In this document: positions 21,137 through 31,070 of the stretch, one piece after another
Position numbering within the stretch: position 1 is the first letter of the stretch
Layout of the letters: each line of letters starts with the position of its first letter
Notes under the pieces: model-generated
What the model saw: only the letters and a program-made list of their open reading frames with translations
What the model was told of the DNA's origin: nothing
Databases searched by the model: none
Position numbers and translations under genes: made by a program
Source of the DNA: Salvia splendens
Taxonomy: Eukaryota; Streptophyta; Magnoliopsida; Lamiales; Lamiaceae
Direction: 5' to 3'
Assembly: GCF_004379255.2 (NCBI RefSeq)
Contig: NC_056036.1
Location: forward strand, 43,363,576-43,427,575
Length of the DNA stretch: 64,000 nucleotides

Positions 21137-24067
21137 CTACTGTCCACGGTTGCTAAAGTTGAGCCACCTATCCAAAAAATCCTCATGATGCTGAGTTCGG
21201 GTGTTCCGAACAGTTGAAGAATAAGTAGGTCGACGAGATGCTCTGATCGACCTACCGCCCCTTCCCTGAGTCCGGGAAGTTCTAGCACCTCGGCGGCGAA
21301 GAGTCTCTTCACGAAGCATCCGCTGATCTTGCTCACTCATAATCACAACTCCTCTACGAACTTCAGGGCGTTCTCGTCTTGACATTTCCGGTTGCTCCGG
21401 AGTCCGTTGCTGACTTGGAGTACGTTCTCGTCTTGACGTTTCCGGTTCATCCTGAGTCCGTTGTTGGTTTGGAGTAGAATCTTGAGCAAGTGGATTAGAG
21501 GTTTGAGTTGGGGTGTGAGCATCTGTTGGCGGGAAACGCCTAAGGAATCTCTCGATTGAGGGACGCCGGGAAAGAATGATGTCGTACCGAGAAGCCAAGC
21601 GCCGCAATGACTTCACAACTTGTTGGCAAGCCGAGCTCTCCAGCGCATTGTTCTTCCGGAGTACATGAAGCTCCTCCCACAGTTCATCAACTTGATTCTG
21701 AACTTCAGATATGGTCATTCCCCCGCGCCCGCAGATGAAATCCTCATATGCAGTCCTCTCAGCGATGACAGTGTTCAGCTCGGCCTCCAGATCTTTCTTT
21801 ATGGACTTTAAGTCCTTATTGTTGGACTCCAGCTCCACTAACCGAGCCAAGAGTTCGTCATACTTCACCTGGTCATCTATGGCTTTTTTCTCAGCTTCGT
21901 TTAAAGCCGAAGAGTATAGCCGCTTCCAGTGAAGTACCTCCAGCTCCTTAGAGTTAGAATACAAAGCAGCTATGTCAGTTCGGCATTTCAGTTTACCGAG
22001 CAGGCAGTAAACCACAACAGGAGTAAAAGAGATTACGAAAAGCTATAAAGAAGACACGAGTGCAGAAAGAAGAATTTTTTCATTCACAAGAAAATTTTTT
22101 TTACACAAGGAGGGCTTCAAGGCCATTTTACAAGGAGAGAAAGAAACTAAACTAAGAGAAGGGAGACGAAATCATACTCCGCCAGTTTCGTCTCCGGCTC
22201 CTCTGTGGGTTTCAGCCTCCTTCTCCTTGTCTACTTCGGCTTCAGCCTCGGCCTCCCTACTCCCTCCAGCCTGCTCGGTGCCCCCATCGTCGATCTGCTG
22301 CACCTCCTGCTCGGCATGCCCGTCGCCGGCCTGCTGATCCGTCTGCTCGGTCTCCTTGCCGGCCTCGTTTTCCTGCCCACCCTCTTCGTTAAAGATTGGA
22401 GCGGGTGAAACAGGTCCCAAGGAGGCAAAGATGGCCTCCATGTTCTCGTCCCGGTCAGCGCGGCAGTTACGGACTCTTTCAGCAGAGAGCAGGACCGAGG
22501 AAGAAGCAAGCTCCTCAAGGAGCGGCAGACTTTGGAGACGAGCTGAAATCTCTCGGCCATACAGCGGCAGGACGACTTCGGGTCCCTGCTCAGCGTTATC
22601 GGTCATCAATTTCAGCAGATCACCGATAAAGGCCGAAAATTGATTGCTCAAAAAGAGTTTCTCCGCGAAAACACGGAGAGCCTCCCCCTGAGCAACCACG
22701 GCGGCAACCTCCCTCTGTTTAGATTGCTCTCTCTGGATGATGAGCTGGTTTTTGGCACGCTGAGCTTCATCCTGAGCCGAGATCCTAGCGGCCCTTGCCT
22801 TCTCAAAGTCTGCCCGAGCCTGTTCGGCCTGGTGACGAGCATCATTCAACTTCCTCTGCATCTCAGCATAATCGTTGGACGCTTTGGAGAGTTCAACGGC
22901 GACGAGCTTGGAGAGCATATTGTTCCTCTGAAAATGGAAAAAGGAAAAAGTCAACAGAGGGGCCACAAAAAATATAGGAAAAAAGCAAGGCCAGAAAATC
23001 AAGAAGAGAATTCACCTCTACAAAGTCCGTTGGCCATGCAAAAGGCTCACAGACATGTTCCGAAGGGGCCGCCAAGACAATGTCTTTCTCCGGCGCTCTT
23101 GGGGGCTTCTGAATCTTCCCCTTCCCCTTTGCCGAAGTCGACTCCGGCTTTTTTGGATCCGAAGAAGAGGTCTTCTGCCTTTTCGGATTCTTCTCGGCAT
23201 CAGACGCCGAGCCGGTGGCTTTCTGTCTCTCCGGCTCATTAGATTCGGAGGATTTGCGACCGAGCTTGTTTAGCATGTTCACTGCCAAAAAGCAAGAAAA
23301 CAAGGTTAGTCTTCGTCGTTAAAGCAGTAAAGCATAAAAAAGAAATCCTCACCCTCAGTCTCTTCGTCCGAAGACGAGATATCGAACACGAAGTCACCCT
23401 TGACGAGCTCAGACTCCGAGTACTGTTTCCTAATCATAGGAATCTTATTGAGCTCGCCCTCGAGCTCGTTCAACGGTTCTAACCGAGGATGAGGAATTAC
23501 GGACTTCGGCCCTCTCCAGGGAAAGCCCGGAGCCGCTGTCCTATTGTAAAAAAAGAAACGATTTTGCCATTTCGGCCATTTGGTTTTACAAAAGGCTCTA
23601 AAGGGCTGTAAAGGGATCAAGTAAAACCAGGATCTCTTCCTCTTAAACTGAAAGAAATTAAGGATTGCCCTCAGAGACAGATCCTTTCCTAATCTACGCA
23701 GTTCGGCAGCAAAGGCCGATAAGTGCCTCCAAGAATTCGGAGTCACTTGACCTAAAGGGAGTTGAAAAAAATCAAGAAGCTCTACAAAGGCAGGGGGAAG
23801 AGGGAAACGAAGCCCGCATTCCAAGCAGGCTTCGTAAACGGTGGCATAACCCTCCGGCGGCGAGTTAGCCCTATGAATGTCGTCGGGAATCACCAATAAC
23901 CCCCCAGGAAGAAAATATTTTCCGTGTAAGGATATCACGGTATCCTTACTCAAAATGCTGTGAAAATATTCTACCGTCTTCTCCCCGGACCTTTTCCGGC
24001 CAGAAGACCCCTCACCCCCCTTCCTACCACTACCTGATTCAGAAACAGATTCAGAAGAAGAAGACAT
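21137..24067 (-). CDS. Antisense four-exon gene of the Tat element (PF04195-type)
   Basis: Minus-strand exons are 24067-23353, 23281-23016, 22927-22178 and 22042-21137. All introns are GT-AG (71, 88 and 135 bp) and all phases agree, predicting 878 residues. Exon 1 carries EGYATVYEACLECGLRFPLP and LLDFFQLPLGQVTPNSWRHL, the signature of the domain named putative gypsy type transposon (PF04195). Exon 2 is basic and Lys/Ser-rich (possible nuclear signal). Exon 3 is a long heptad-rich coiled coil (LSKLVAVELSKASNDYAEMQ onward) followed by an acidic Glu/Gln tail. Exon 4 has a further coiled coil and an Arg-rich C-terminus. The role is unknown. Extra ORFs after pol, often reversed, are known in Tat elements. 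The splice model is my inference. Confidence 0.75.
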
Positions 24068-24189
24068 GATTCTTACTCTTTGATGGTCGAAAGTCTGAAG
24101 AAATTCTTGAAGAAGCGGAAGAAAATTTTACGAAAAAGAGAGAGAATACAGAAGAAATAATCGCAAAAGTATTCCAATGATGAAGAGAG

Positions 24190-24322
24190 GAAATATTTAT
24201 CAGACTCGCAAAGGCATTTCAAATTCGTCGCACCGTTTCAAATCCCACTTTTTCTGGATTCTCTGGCCGGATTTGCTGTCACATTTAATGCAGACACGTG
24301 CGGAGCACGTCCCCTGACGTCA
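24190..24322 (-). promoter_or_regulatory. Putative promoter of the antisense gene
   Basis: Upstream of the antisense ATG (24067), on its own strand, there is an AT-rich TATA-like stretch ataaatattt near 24190-24203. A G-box CACGTG lies at 24295-24300 and a palindromic TGACGTCA (bZIP/as-1 type) at 24315-24322. The motifs are seen directly; their use is inference. Confidence 0.4.
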
Positions 24323-24388
24323 GCCTCCCCCTTACACTTATCCGAAATGCCGAAGTGATTCACTTCGCTTTTCGGGGGGGGGGGGTGG

Positions 24389-25038
24389 TGATGGGATACG
24401 AACTAAACAACTAAACAATAATTGCGAGCCCAATAGCAGTGACGGCCCATCAGCCCAAAACCCAAGAAAGAGTATCAGTTCGGCACAACCAAAGAGTTCG
24501 GTCACAGCCTATAGCTCGGTAAAAGCCGACCAATCGAGCTCAACTCTCAGATCGGCACAACCAAAGAGTTCGGTCACAGCCCATAGCTCGGTAAAAGCCG
24601 ACCAATCGAGCTCAACTCTCAGATCGGCAAAAGCTGATCGGCAAAGTTCAGCAGTTCGGTCTCAGCAGTTCGATCTCAGTATTCGACCGAACAAGGAGAT
24701 AGTGGACCCATGCAGGATCTCCACGACCTCCACTACACCCACGATCTATTTAGTGGTATTAAGCAGTTATCAACCCCACTACCAGGGCTGCAAACCACGA
24801 TCTTAGTTCGAATGTATAAATAGAACTTAGATCAGATAGACCAAGGTTAAGCTCTCTAGATCCTGAATCTTATAGCGAATCAGTATTGTAATCTGTAAGC
24901 GAGACCAAGCAATACAAATTTGCCCTCTCTTCTTCCCGTGGACGTAGATTTACCTCAGTAAATCGAACCACGTAATTTCCCGTGTTGTGATCATTTATTA
25001 CTTGCATTTATTCCCATAAAAAATTCGCCACATCATCA
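24389..25038 (+). repeat. 3' LTR of the Tat element
   Basis: 650 bp, identical to the 5' LTR except for two G-to-A differences (cagttcggtc versus cagttcgatc near 24672, and gaccaggg versus gaccaagg near 24842). TATA box at 24815-24822. Confidence 0.92.
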
Positions 25039-25194
25039 ATATTCCTACTACCACGGAATATAAATTGGAGATTCATTCTCTGCTGCATCTCAATCTCACC
25101 CTCTATAATAATATTCCTCCTTGTTATTAATGTTGGATGATTAATATGTTGTGAATATTCCACGGATATACATTATAATATATACTGTAATTAA

Positions 25195-25292
25195 TAATTT
25201 GAATTTAAGATTCACCCAATCTTATTATAACTTGCACTCCAAGTCGAATTTAAGATTCACCCAATCTTTTTATAACCTGTGCTCCAAGTCGA
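25195..25292 (+). repeat. Two-copy tandem repeat of about 46 bp
   Basis: Two copies of aatttaagattcacccaatc followed by tataacttg/ctccaagtcg, upstream of the plus-strand DUF295 gene. Non-coding. Confidence 0.7.
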
Positions 25293-25613
25293 AGATCATC
25301 ACCTCTTACTTATTTAATAGTACTCCCTATAATAAGATATGCCCCTAACTCTATAATCAAAAAAAGCTATTAGTATAGTTATAGTATTTGGAGGTGCGGC
25401 CAGATTAAATTTAGGGTTTAGGAAGAATAAATTGAATTCCAAGATTTTATTTGAGATATAGTATATAGTTCAATCTTATAAAACTCAAGATTTACTATTT
25501 GAGACATACATAATTAATTAATATTGATATAGGAGGATTAATTTCAAAGATTTCATCCCAATCTTATAAAATACTACTAATTTGTTGAAGATACGAATTA
25601 ATAATAGTATGTA

Positions 25614-25615
<2 letters not shown>

Positions 25616-25645
<30 letters not shown>
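25616..25645. repeat. (TA)n microsatellite
   Basis: About fifteen TA units just upstream of the DUF295 start. An open frame runs through it but encodes only Tyr-Ile repeats, so it is treated as 5' UTR. Confidence 0.85.
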
Positions 25646-25647
<2 letters not shown>

Positions 25648-25674
25648 CCTTATAATGCTAATAATCAACCAATT

Positions 25675-26832
25675 ATGCAAATGATGAAAATGCTACTAGT
25701 AGTTGGAGCCAGATTATATGGGCGTGGGCGTGGGCGTAGGATGATGAGCACGAGCACGAGCACTAATCCACCAAATCCATGGCTGATGCTGCCGCCCACA
25801 TTCGACAGAAGGCGCGGCGGCATGGTGTACAACTTCTACAGCCTGGCCGACCAGGAGGTTGTGCTGATCAACAAGTACGGTCCGGGAGCAGAGCCTCCCG
25901 AGATCCCCGACGACAACGCCCGGGTGGTGGGGTCATCCCACGGGTGGCTAGCATTGATGAACAACCGCAACAACGAGCTGTTCCTCTCCAACCCCATCAC
26001 CCGCCGCCACATCAGGCTCCCCCCAATCCAGTCCCTTCCTGACCCCGTGCTCAACCTCCACCACGTCAGCGGCAAAGCCACGGTGTCGAAGCTAATCCTG
26101 TCTGCAGCCTCCCCCGGGTCCGAGGAGTGCCGCGCCATGGTGTCGTACGGGCAGGACGACCGGCTGGCCTTCTGCTGCCCGGGGCACAGCCAGGAGTGGG
26201 TCCCCATAGGGAAGCCATACATGGATGAAGAGGACAAGACCTTCAAGTTGGTGTATCCCAAGTCGTACGATGATTTCGTGTATTCAAGCAAGAGCAATGT
26301 GTTCAGTTGCTTGACCAAATCAGAGTTCCACGCATCGGGGCTGGAGGAATGGGACCTGAGGGACATGGATTCTCCCAAATTAGCTTGGATTCAGAGACAA
26401 AACAATAGTCCGTTGAGGCCGATTGATGATGAGCACTTGAAAGAGAAACACCTGGCGTATGTGGAGCAGACGGATAAGCTGTTGCTGGTGACACGTTTTA
26501 TCCACAAACACCAACACAAAACTCACTTTTTCGGTACACTAGAAATTATAAAGCATAATGGATGGAAGAGCTATAGGAAATGCCCATCTTCGGATCTCGC
26601 CTTGTTTCTTGGAACCAACCACGCCTTTACCATCTCCCATTTCAACCCCAATTCTATTTACTTCACCCACCATAAACAACATCATCATCAACCCGATGTC
26701 GGAATCTGCCACCACGACTTTACTCTCTCCGATTGCTACTATCCCTTGCATCGCATCATTACCAATACCAATACCAATACCGATACTAATACTGTCACTG
26801 CACCCATTTGGTTTACTCCAACACTTACTTGA
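25675..26832 (+). CDS. DUF295 protein with possible organellar presequence
   Basis: A single-exon 385-residue protein from ATG 25675. An in-frame start at 25582 would add a Tyr-Ile stretch encoded by a microsatellite and is rejected. The first 30 residues (MQMMKMLLVVGARLYGRGRG then RR and Ser/Thr) have no acids, several Arg and a hydrophobic start, as in mitochondrial presequences. DUF295 hallmarks follow: NPWLMLPP, GSSHGWLAL, ELFLSNPITRRHIRLPP, and near the C-terminus NPNSIYFTHH and VGICHH. It is a paralogue of the divergent gene at 13166-14200. DUF295-Organellar proteins are an established branch; assignment to it here is inference. The 3' region has an (AATACC)n-like run coding for Asn-Thr repeats. 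Confidence 0.85.
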   Translation: MQMMKMLLVVGARLYGRGRGRRMMSTSTSTNPPNPWLMLPPTFDRRRGGMVYNFYSLADQEVVLINKYGPGAEPPEIPDDNARVVGSSHGWLALMNNRNNELFLSNPITRRHIRLPPIQSLPDPVLNLHHVSGKATVSKLILSAASPGSEECRAMVSYGQDDRLAFCCPGHSQEWVPIGKPYMDEEDKTFKLVYPKSYDDFVYSSKSNVFSCLTKSEFHASGLEEWDLRDMDSPKLAWIQRQNNSPLRPIDDEHLKEKHLAYVEQTDKLLLVTRFIHKHQHKTHFFGTLEIIKHNGWKSYRKCPSSDLALFLGTNHAFTISHFNPNSIYFTHHKQHHHQPDVGICHHDFTLSDCYYPLHRIITNTNTNTDTNTVTAPIWFTPTLT

Positions 26833-26867
26833 TTCTAGTATTAGTATTTTTTTTAATGTTAACATAT

Positions 26868-26945
26868 TATTAAGTCGTTTTTATAATGAACAATATATAT
26901 TGCATTTATGCTAGTTATTGTGATACTTAATTGTTGGTATGCTAA
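26868..26945 (+). repeat. Non-coding segment shared with 12.7 and 33.3 kb
   Basis: Contains ttataatgaacaatatatat, gcatttatgctagttattg and gttggtatgc, matching 12785-12845 in the same orientation. Confidence 0.5.
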
Positions 26946-27208
26946 CATGTGTACATACATTTTCCTCCCTGTAAATTTAAAGAGCGAGAATGATTGATGA
27001 TGCATTGATGGGCAGCAAGAATTTGCTTCCATCCAATTTCTTGCTCACAATCCTCAATTTTTACCACCATTTTCGATTGAATAGTCATATTTGATGTCAT
27101 AGTATGTATTTTATACAAAATTTTATTTATCAAGCTATGTAGCATTTATAGAGTTGTGGGAAAAAATGTCAAGGAACATAGAATGAATTATCTACTTGAT
27201 TAATGTAG
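26946..27208. other. Spacer
   Basis: AT-rich, no gene or repeat recognised. Confidence 0.4.
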
Positions 27209-27335
27209 TACTCTGTTCCACATAATTATTATTGTCCTTCTTATTTTAGTTTTTCTCACCCTCTAACTATTTATAATAATTTTTTCAAAATGAGTGCGTA
27301 AAAATAACTCTATTATTGTGGAACGGAGGGAGTAT
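27209..27335. mobile_element. Stowaway-like MITE, short
   Basis: Left end tactctgttccacataatta and right end attattgtggaacggaggga are inverted repeats of the ctccctccgt type. Length about 127 bp, with TA at both edges. Confidence 0.75.
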
Positions 27336-27711
27336 ATATTATCCATCATATGTCGAGGAATATAACTTTTCCTTTTTGGCATGTCTCCAAAATTTTGCCT
27401 CATACCAATTTTACTCTTATAATTGGTTTTCTAATCATTAAATTCCACATAATTTAATCTCTAAAAGATGGTTAATGATATAACCATTACAATAAGATTT
27501 AATAAATGAATATTTGCATCAGAATCTTATAATCTTATAATTTTACATTATCACATGGTTACATTGTCGAGTAGAACTGAAATTTTTTCATGTACAAATA
27601 CAAGAAAGAAACTAATTTAATGAGAAATATTAGTGTCAAGTTCTACCCTCAGTATATTATATAAAGATTAAAGACCACTATTCAACGCACAATGTATTCA
27701 ACCTGAAGTGC
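27336..27711. other. AT-rich spacer
   Basis: No coding sequence. Lies 3' of the CPSF160 relic on the minus strand and may include its former 3' UTR. Confidence 0.4.
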
Positions 27712-27732
27712 TCACAAGAAGCTTGTGGCAAC

Positions 27733-28075
27733 TGTTAAGGACCTAAATCCTTAACGTCGATTTTCACACAAAATCAAGAAACGAGATGTCGTTGTTGTCG
27801 AGCGCCCAACGTTGGGTCGTGACTTGGACGGCAAAAAGGGGCGGTTGAGCGCGAGATCAGCCTCGTCGGCAACCTTAGGAGATGTTTCTTGTTTGCTACT
27901 CAATTGAGCCAAAAGAATGATAATTTCATATATTGATTGAATGAATAAAAAAGATAACAATCTATCCTATTTATAATGCTACTGACTTAATGAACAAGAA
28001 AACAAAGATATAGAAAAAGATATGCTAAATCCCTATAATATCTAAACTAAATAATAATAATAAAGGTTCGTATCA
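27733..28075 (-). repeat. 3' LTR of the non-autonomous element (left copy)
   Basis: 343 bp, paired with 29790-30130; about 98-99% identical. Confidence 0.9.
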
Positions 28076-28105
28076 ACTCCCCCACGGTTAAAATCCACCT
28101 TGTCC

Positions 28106-29785
28106 TCAAGGTAGGAACCACGAAGCAAAAAGGAGAGTTGAAAGCAGAAGCTTCGGCGAGGCAACTCCTCCTGGATCAAACACACACCAAACAGATGAAC
28201 GTCTCCCTTCTTCACTTCCATAAAAAATCAACAAAGGAGACCCAACTTTGTCGGAAAAATTCCTTGCCAAATCGAAAAGCTTGTCCACGCCTCCCAGAAT
28301 GCCCAAGCATGGCATGTCATTACTCAGAGGGATCAACCTTGCATCTTTGTCGAGCGATGTTGATCGATGATTCATACTTGGAACATCACCGACATTCAAA
28401 TCCACATAGACACAAGCAATTACGGGCAAATCGGTGTAAGCACCATCACCTTTCTTGCCCCAATAATTTCCAACAATATTTTTGGATGACACTTGAACAA
28501 CATTGAGTGAGGCGATTATCTTCTCCACTTCACCAATAGAACCATCCTCCTCTTTATCTTCTAGCAATGCCTCCTCCTTTTCACCAATCTTCTCATCATA
28601 TACCCCAACGAGCACTTGCGGTGACTCATTGTCATTCTTGACAATCCCTTTGTTTTTGACGAACTCTCCAGGGGACTCGTTGTTTGGAACATCAAGAGGA
28701 GCGCCATCATTGTGAACATCGGTAACGTCATTGGGAACATCATCACCGAATACTATCGTGGGAGTATTATCAGTTTTCTCTTCGACTAAATTCTCATCTT
28801 GAATGTTCTCCTCAAACTCCTCCCCATCATCCGCATAACATAGAATGCGTTGTTTACACACATGTCCCCTCACCCATTTCTCGGGACAGTGCCAGCAGAG
28901 ACCCAACCTGGACCGTTCTGACTTCTCCGCTTGGGAGACCCGTATTAGCGGCAGGCGTGGCTGCTCTGGAGTTTGACTGGTCACACGCGCGGGCTAACTG
29001 TACAGGTCCCGCGTTGGCTTTTCAGTGGAGTAGCGGGGCTGGTGGGAGGCGGGCTGGACTCGAGCTCTCACCTCCTCCCGAGGGCAAGGTCGGTCCCAGC
29101 ACGACTCCGAGCGTCGGGGCCGGTCAACGGTCGGGTAGCCGCAGTCCTGCTGTTGAGCCGGTGGGTCCCAACACGTTGGGCGGTGCCGCTGCGTTGCGGT
29201 TGGTGGGTAGCGGTCAAACCCTAATTGGGTCTGATGATCTCCGCGATCAGATAGGTGGCCACCCCTCTCGGCGTAGCCACCGCGGTGTCGGGGCCAGGCG
29301 TCTTGCGCGCGATCGCGGTACCCGATGGACTGGTATCTCGGTCGTGGGCGACGATCAGGTGGATCCAAGTGGTGTGAGACGTAGGGTGATTCTGGATCAG
29401 GCCACGACAGCGGACGGAGTACTTCTACCCGGCTGCTCGGAGGGTCCCAACTGGTTACACAGCGAGGTTGGGCCGGCTGGTAGGGACGGAATGGCTGTGT
29501 GGCCTGAGGGGAGTCGTATTGACGACGACGATAGCCGGCGTAGTCGTATGACATGTTGACGGACTGAGGCGTGGCTGTGGTGGATGATGAACGTCTGACT
29601 TCGACGCGGCACGCGGGAATCCTTCCCGTCGGGCGTTGCAGAAGTAGTGTTGTCCTGAGGCTAGAGTTCAGCGGACAGGCGGGACTCGACAACCAAAGCA
29701 ATTGCTGTGCGCGGAATGTTTTCCGTTGGGCAGCGGTGTAGCTTCGGTTCGAGATGGTGTGAGGGTCAGCTCTCAATGAAAGCAC
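28106..29785 (-). pseudogene. Gag-like frame with one internal stop
   Basis: On the minus strand one frame is open from the primer-binding site region (29785) to 28106 except for a single TAG at 28996-28994. The upstream half is Pro/Arg/Tyr-rich with repeated RHRP/SCWD-like motifs. The downstream half carries GLCWHCPEKWVRGHVCKQ, resembling the CCHC zinc knuckle of plant gypsy gag proteins (LCxxCxxxxxxGHxC). A long acidic stretch rich in Asp/Asn/Val follows. No ATG lies near the beginning; the first codon after the preceding stop is GTG. It is a gag remnant or a structural gag of a non-autonomous family. Confidence 0.55.
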
Positions 29786-29789
29786 CAGT

Positions 29790-30130
29790 TGTTAAGGACC
29801 TAAATCCTTAACGTCGATTTCCACACAAAATCAAGAAACGAGATGTCGTTGTTGTCGAGCGCCCAACGTTGGGTCGTGACTTGGACGGCAAAAAGGGCGG
29901 TTGAGCGCGAGATCAGCCTCGTCAGCAACCTTAGGAGATGTTTCTTGTTTGCTACTCAATTGAGCCAAAAGAATGATAATTTCATATATTGATTGAATGA
30001 ATAAAAAAGATAACAATCTATCCTATTTATAATGCTACTGACTTAATGAACAAGAAACAAAGATATAGGAAAAGATATGCTAAATCCCTATAATATCTAA
30101 ACTAAATAATAATAATAAAGGTTCATATCA
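29790..30130 (-). repeat. 5' LTR of the non-autonomous element (right copy)
   Basis: 341 bp, paired with 27733-28075. Reading on the minus strand it starts TGATATGAACC. Confidence 0.9.
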
Positions 30131-30864
30131 GCAACACTGAGGTCATTCAAGTTGGACATGATCTGCATCCATGTCGTACCGATCTGATTAGCGATTTCAA
30201 GTTGATCTTCGAGTGCCAGCATCTCGAAACTGCCAAAAAAGGGCAACTTTATATTTCGTAGAGAGAAAAATAGGCTAAGGATGTGTGCGAAAGAGTAAGA
30301 TACGTACTGCACGAGCAGCTCACAATCGACAATGCTGTTAGGACCTGGGCGATGAGCCTTTCCATTCGAATGGAAGTGTTTGAAAGATCGTGGATTTAGT
30401 CCAGCGACATGGCAGACAGAATCTACGAGCTTTTTCTGCAATGACTGCAGACGACGAAAGGTAAGTTCCTCCAGAGGTGCAATGCAGCCAATGCTGCCTT
30501 CCAGGGTACCAAAAAGTAAGGCAACTCGGTTTGTCTTATCAGAGCCAGGCACAGTTTGATCAGCAGATGTGGGAAGAAGCTGCAACCATAGAAATTTGGT
30601 AATATCGGCGCCAACATGAAACTCAGCTCTTGACAGAAGCTTCTGTCCTTTCCAGCTCTCTGATACTTTTGGAGCATAATAGAATATCTATATGTTGCAA
30701 AAAATAGGTTACCAGTTATCACATATAACCATTTATATATATAAGCATATTACAAATATTCAGAAAGAGAAAGAAGAAACACTATATTTATACATATATT
30801 TTTTAAACTAAGAAGAATATACTTCACTTGCAATTACCAAAATAAAATACGCATATAAAATACA

Positions 30865-31070
30865 GTACTCCCTCCGTTCCCTCATAGTTGAGACGGAACT
30901 TTTCGGCACGGAGTTTAAGAAATGAATGTTGAGTGTGTTAAATAAATAGATAAAAAACTAAGAAAGAGAAAAAAGTGAGAGAATAAAGTAAGAGAGAATA
31001 AAGTAAGATAGAGGAAAAAGCTACTATATATGGAAATGACTCAACTATGAGACCGGAATGGAAGAAATAT
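30865..31070. mobile_element. Stowaway-like MITE in the CPSF160 relic
   Basis: Left end gtactccctccgttccctca and catagttgagac pair with right end actcaactatgagaccggaa. Lies in the intron-like gap between the exon 5 and terminal exons of the relic. Confidence 0.75.

Larger units (their letters stand above)
14240..25038 (+). mobile_element. Complete Ty3/gypsy retrotransposon, Tat lineage
   Basis: Intact element of 10,799 bp. Two 650-bp LTRs (14240-14889 and 24389-25038) begin TGATGGGATACG and end CCACATCATCA. A perfect 5-bp target duplication ATATT flanks it (14235-14239, 25039-25043). A primer-binding site tggcgccgtctgtggga starts at 14891, one base after the 5' LTR, and a G-rich polypurine tract (about 24374-24388) precedes the 3' LTR. 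The order is gag, protease, reverse transcriptase, RNase H, a second RNase H-like domain, integrase. This order plus the long region after pol with a reverse-strand gene is characteristic of the Tat (Retand/Ogre-like) group. The LTRs differ at only two sites, so insertion is recent. Confidence 0.93.
27733..30130 (-). mobile_element. Non-autonomous LTR retrotransposon, 2.4 kb
   Basis: LTRs of 343 bp (27733-28075) and 341 bp (29790-30130) with TGTTAAGG...TATCA ends. A perfect 5-bp target duplication GCAAC flanks it (27728-27732, 30131-30135). A purine-rich tract, read on the minus strand as gtgggggagt, abuts the left LTR. A candidate primer-binding site tggtgctttcattgagagc abuts the right LTR, so the element points leftwards. 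The LTRs differ by about four substitutions and two single-base indels. There is no protease, RT or integrase. It sits in the last exon of the CPSF160 copy. Confidence 0.9.

Noticed and set aside
24374..24388. G-run as a G-quadruplex or assembly artefact
   Set aside because: Its position immediately before the 3' LTR fits the polypurine tract of the element, although run length may be imprecise.
25582..25674. Upstream start of the DUF295 gene giving a Tyr-Ile repeat
   Set aside because: Encoded by a TA microsatellite; the ATG at 25675 gives a plausible N-terminus.
28957..29559. 200-codon plus-strand Gly/Arg-rich frame
   Set aside because: Opposite strand of the gag-like frame of the non-autonomous LTR element; GC-rich shadow.
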